IMG/VR virus record: IMGVR_UViG_3300033153_009450
Coordinates: 1 to 61,278 of that record
Source: a virus
Direction: 5' to 3' (one strand)
Length of the DNA: 61,278 nt
The notes beneath the pieces are model-generated. The model was given only the letters and a program-made list of their open reading frames with translations, did not search any database and was not told where the DNA came from. Below are positions 32,301 through 38,300 of this stretch, piece after piece (the stretch's first letter is position 1; every line of letters begins with the position of its first letter). A program made the position numbers and the translations under genes.

Positions 32301-35300
32301 TGGCTGATATAAGTGGATATGGCGCTTTCTTCGTTCGCATAAGAGCTGACAGGCTTTACAGGAATCATATTCCCGTGTTCACCAACAAATAATGTCTGTG
32401 TATTTTGATATATATTATCAAGATACAGCGTGAATCCCCGGTACCCGCCAACAGCTAATGTTCGCTCTCTGAATTTCTTCTTGCCCTCGATCTTAGCCAT
32501 CCCGTATAGCTCGGCAAGGGCCTGGCCTGCCTCTTTCTTGTCCGTGATGGTTTTTTCTTCAATGTCGTATTCAGGAATTCCGTGGATTATAAAGCTGAAT
32601 TCCTTGTCGTCAGGTTTTGGCTGCCTGGTCTCAATATCCTTCTTTATATCCTCTATCCTTCTTCCCACCGATGTTATTCGGGTCTTTCTCGATGCAATCC
32701 CGGATTGTAAATCGAACCTCTGATCCATCCATCCACGATGCATGGCCTCCATTTTTATCAGGTCGGCATCAACCCTGACCTTTTCCAGAATCAGCGGGTT
32801 GCTGGACGCAATAGCCTTTACAGTGGCATAATCCAGAACGGCCTTGCCGATATCCTCCATCTCATCGACACCGCCCTTCATGGCCTGCACAATGAATTTT
32901 GCCTTGTTCTCTAATATCTGCCAGCGATACGCATCGAACGTGCCCCGTGTGACGTACCGGATAATATGAACTTCATCGTTCAGATTGTCGGGCCTGATAG
33001 CCCTGCCGTCTCTCTGTTCCACATCGGAAGGACGCCATGGTGCATCAAGATGATGAATGGCAATCAGTTTTCTTTGCACATTCATACCTTCTCCCATCTT
33101 GCCGGTGCTTCCCATCAAGATTCGCACCTGCCCTCTATTCATTTTTAAAAATAGTGCCGCCTTTTTCGCATCCGTATTGGCATCATGGATAAAGACGATC
33201 TCCTTCTCCGGTATGCCTCTATCTATGAGTTTTTGCCTTACATCATGATACACGTTGAATTCGTCTTTTTTGGGAATCGAAAAATCGCAGAAAATAAGCT
33301 GGGTGAGCTTGTCTTCGGAAGTCTTTTTATAAATATCAACAGCCCGGTTGATCATTAGATTGACCTTACTGCCGGGATTATCAGGTAGGGTCGGCTCGAT
33401 AAGCCGCATATCAAGGGCCGCCTTTACCCCATCCGTTGTTACGACTAAGGCATTATCTTCTCTGGGGTCAACCTGTCCACTGCGTATCGCATCCATGCGC
33501 CCGTCTAATTCCTGGATATACTCTTTCTGTTCATCCGATGGTTCCGCCCGGTTGATATCAGGTTCCCCGCCGACCATCTTGGGGACTTTCAGAAAGGGAA
33601 TATCTTCAATATGCACAATATCCGCGAACTCCCGGAACAGGGTGGATAGCTGGCCCATATTAATGAAATTCCTGAATCTGGTATGCATCCTGAAACCTGA
33701 TCCGGTAGGCGTTACCTCCGGCTCTTCCGCAACATCCCCGAAAGTAGCGGCCCATGCATCGAAATTATGGATCTGCAGATCTTTCAATACATCCTGGGCC
33801 AGATACCTCTGTATGGTAAACATCTCGCCCATGGAGTTTGAAATAGGAGTGCCGGTTGCAAAGATAACACCCCTGCCATTATTAAGGCGCTGGACATACT
33901 GTGCCTTTAGAAATAAGTCCATGGTCTTGTCCGCGCCCTGCATCTGTACCCCGGCAACACGGGTCATGCGGGTTGCGGCCCACAGGTTCTTGAACTTGTG
34001 GGATTCATCCACAAACATATAGTCGATGCCTAATTCCTCGAATGTTACGGTCTTGTCCCTCTCACCTTTTTTAAGCACCGTAGCCAGGCGGACTTCCAGC
34101 CGTCTTTTTGACTTTTCAAGCTCCTTGACTGTCTTGGTCTTGCGCCTGCCGCGATCATAAGCCGGGAGACCAGCCTCTTCTTCTATAACAGCGGCCTCTA
34201 ATTCCTGGATCTGCGCCCGGATAAAATCGGCCTGGGCCTTCTTGCTCATGGGTAGCTTGATCATATTTGGGTGGGTGATTATGACTGCATCCCAGTCGCC
34301 CGTGGTTATCCGGGCCATAAACTCGGCCCTCTGGGCGGGTGTGAGGCTCTTTTCAGTAGGGGCAAGGAGCTTGGCGCCGGGATAAAAACGCATGAATTCG
34401 CTCTGCCACTGCATAATCAAATGCTTTGGCACGATAAACAGAGGCTTTTTCGATAATCCTAACCGCTTCAGCTCCATTGCCCCCGTGATCATAGAGAGCG
34501 TCTTACCCGATCCAACCACATGGCCTAACATGGTATTCCCGCCGTGTATAATCCGCCACACGGCATCTTTTTGATTAGGTCTCAGGCTGGCCCACGCAGC
34601 CATGCCTGGCAAACGATCAGGAAGATGGCCTCCGTCATATTTCCGGTTGCGCACACTGTTAAAATTACGGTTATAGATTTCAATCAGATTCCGTTGTCTT
34701 TCGATATCCTCAAAGATCCATTTCTCAAAATGTTCTTTTATCTCTTTCTGCTTGACCTGCGCATTCACGGTGGCGGTCTGATCAACATGGGATTTGCCCT
34801 CGCTGTCGGTATACGTAATAACCGTGGCCTTTAGATTGAGCGCATCCCCGATCAGGCGGATTGCATCCGCTCCGTGAACACCCCATCTTTGCTCTCTCAA
34901 CATATTGTCAGAGCCGGACCATCTATCAAATTCCGTTACCCATGTGGCCGTCTCCGGGATATATTTTACCTTGTGCCCCCGGGCGCTTATGAGTTCGCTC
35001 AGGTACTCTTCGATATAATTGTTAGGAATCCAGCCCATACCCAACCGTGCCTTAATCCTGGATGGCGGGATATCCTCGGGTTGGGCCTTTTCCAGCGCCT
35101 CTATGTTTTCCTTATATTTACTGTCTATCTCCGCTGCTGCCCTGGCCGCCTCTAACTTGGCCCTTACATTGCCGGAGAGATATTCGTCCGCAGTTACCCG
35201 CTTCTCGCCTTCGGGATCTAAATAAACCATCCCTTTGAGTTCTTTTTCCAGCGATTCAACGCTTTGCCCGGATATACGGGCCATATGCTCGAAATCCAGC

Positions 35301-38300
35301 CCACCTCGCTCAAACATCGAGACGACAAGGGCATCCTGGGCTGTTTCAACCTTCTCGACCGGTGTGAACCGGGCCATAGTCGGCTTTCTGAATATATCGG
35401 CCTTCTCGGCTGTTTTTTCTTCCGGGTCGTAAACTTCTAATGAAAGCAACAGGGGAAGATCAGGATCATCTTCTACTGACTTCATGTTATATACATTATG
35501 GATATATCCGTAATTTTTGACAAAACGGTCGTAAACCTGGTTGAGTTTTTTCAGGTCGGATTGTTCTAAGTCTGTTTTGCCTTCAAGCTGGTTGTGGAGT
35601 GTCTGGCGGGTAATGTCCCGCAACCGGACAAGCCCCTTTATACGACCCAATTCCTTCTTTGTGCCGGGGACCGGGATAGCGTCGTCACCCTTTTTCTGGT
35701 AGATCTCCCCGTCCTGCTCAAAATAGGCGAAATTTTTGACGGTATCCGGCGCTGGCATAAGGTCTTCTGTTTTCGGGGCCTCTGTAGCCTCATGCACGGG
35801 TTTTATATACATCTCCGCAGGTATGCCCGTATCAATCGCACCGGCAAGGGCCTCGCCTAAATCCCGTCCGTCAGACGCCAGAGCCGCCCGTCCCGGATGC
35901 AGCTTATCGTCAACAAGTTTTCCAAGCATCATGTGCGGATATTTGGCAAAATACTCATTAATAAGGTATTTCTTATATTCCTTTGTCTCTACCCATTTAG
36001 CCCCCCTGGGCTTCTTGCCTGCCTCTAACTTGCGCAAAAAGATGATATCCGCCGTAACCTCGGTATTTGCTATCTTCTTGAACGCATCGCCCGGTAAGCG
36101 GATCGCGGCGACCAGTTCCGCACGCTCGGAGATGTATTCCCGGATCCGGGAATCCTTTTTATTCATCATACCCGCAGAAGTAATAAAGGTAATCAGGCCG
36201 CCGGGCCGTACCTTATCAATGGATTTTGCAAAGAAATAATCATGAATGAAAAATTTCAGGTGGTTATAGTCGGGATCAAAGACCTTGTAATCCCCGAAAG
36301 GAACATTGGAAATGGCAAGATCAAAGAAATCATTTGGCAGTTTGGTGTCTTCATATCCCTGCACGCGGATATCCGCTTCCGGGTAAAGCAGCTTTGCGAT
36401 CCTGCCGGATATTGAATCAAGCTCGATGCCGACAATTTTAGAATTCCATTCTGCCGGTACAAGCCCTTCAAACATACCCGTACCGCCCATGGCTGGATCT
36501 AAAAGTCGTCCGCCGTCAAATCCCATGCGTTTTAAGGCATCGTATATATTTGAAACAATTAAGGGCGAGGTATAGTGTGCATTAGGTGTGCTGGCCCTTG
36601 CGGCCTCGTATTCCTCTTCGGTGAGTAGTTCTTCTAATTTTTCAGCACGCCCGGTCCATGGTGTATCTTTATAGGAATAGGTCTTAAACGCCTCGGGCAT
36701 ACCGCCCCAGCCCACATACTTGACCAGAACAGCCTGGTCTTCAGGTGTGGCCTGCCGTTTTTCTTCCTCAATTTTTTTTAGGAGTTTTATGGCAGCGATA
36801 TTGCGGTCGTATTTCGCGACCTTGCCGCCGGATTCGATATCGTCTCGGTCGGTTATTCGGTAGTTTCGCCCAGCTTCGGGACCTCTTCCTCGCTCGGCAG
36901 GAGGATGTGCTGGGGCAGTACGATCTCTTCGGCCTCGTAGATCTTCAGCCCCTTCAGCACGAGGTTGCGCACTTCCTCGCCCGCCCTCTCCCCGGACTCC
37001 TTCAGGAACTCGTTCAGCTCTCCCTTCTCCTGCAATTCCTGAAACATCGTCGGGCGGAATTCCTTCAAGTGGTCGTGTGCCCTCAGTGCGTACCCCCTCA
37101 ACTCTTTCAGGTTTGCGTCCACCTTCTTCACCCCCTATCTCTTCTCTGACGAATTTTTCAAAATAGGGCCTACCCCTAATTCCAAGATTGTCTACGGCAA
37201 TGGAAACAAATTCTTCAAGGCTTTTTCCCGCAGCAACGATCTCGTCCCATGCCTCTTTGAGTAAGACCCTGACCTGTTGCCATGTTGTATCGTTCTCATC
37301 TATTTCCTCAAACGATATTACGCCTTCATCACCTAATAACTTATTGATCTCTTTAAACTTGGAAACTGCGTTCGCAACATGCTCCCCGGCCTCTTTCAGT
37401 TTCTCCTTTGCCGGTGGTTTCGCACCCTGCCTGGCAGCCTGTTCCTTTTTCTTTTCTGCCAGCCTGCGATCATATGCTGCTAACAAATCTTCAGGGGTTG
37501 CTTTTAATTTAACCTCTTTTTTCTCCTTTGTCAAGGCCCCTGTTTCTTCCTTGTCCGCCGGAGCTTCTCTGTCCGCCTTAGCCTTGGCGGCGGCGGAAGC
37601 GGCGGCGGATTCAACAACTTCCGGCGCCTTACCTGTCTCGGCCTCCACTTCTTTGTCCGATGCCTGTATCTTAGCACCGCTGTCGGTCTTGACAAGATAA
37701 CCGACCATTCCACCGGCCTTTGTCCCGTAGATCGTTGTAAACTTAATAGAAATTACCTCGACAACCTCACCATGCTGCTTGGTCCCGGTCTTAAGTACAA
37801 CCCGATCACCCTTTGCGAACTTGCTTGGCTTTTCTACCTCTTCTTCTACCCCAGCTTCTTTGACTTCGCCTTTTTTTTCTTCCAGTACTCCACCTGGTTC
37901 AGCCGGTGATACGCCGTGCCCTTCGCCGGGTTCTTCCGGTCGCCTTTCTCCTGGTACGGGCCGCCCAGGTGCCTTCTCTTCCCGTCCGGGCCTTTCTTCT
38001 CGCTCAGGACGTGATACCCGTCCTTTCTCTTCACTAACATGTTCCTTCTCCTTAATGGTATATGGCAGGCTTTCTTTTTCAAGAATTTCTATAACCTTAT
38101 CGTAAGGGATACCAACGTCTTCCCCTTCTTCATTAAAGAATACATTCTCGCCGAAAACCTCAACAGCGGCATCCTGCTCATCGCCGGAAAAATCATCAGG
38201 CAGCCATGCCCTGCCATCATCCCGGATCTCAACATAACTCCTGCCGCCCCGGGCATTCTCGAAATCAATCCCTGCTACGTCTTTGGCAAGCAGTGTCTTA

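Noticed and set aside
36745-37149. Plus-strand ORF of 134 codons opposite the nested gene
   Set aside because: No SD and low-complexity product; the minus-strand nested frame explains the base pattern.
37531-37713. A third nested ORF in the giant gene
   Set aside because: It is a Pro/Arg-rich shadow of family-D palindromes with no start signal.
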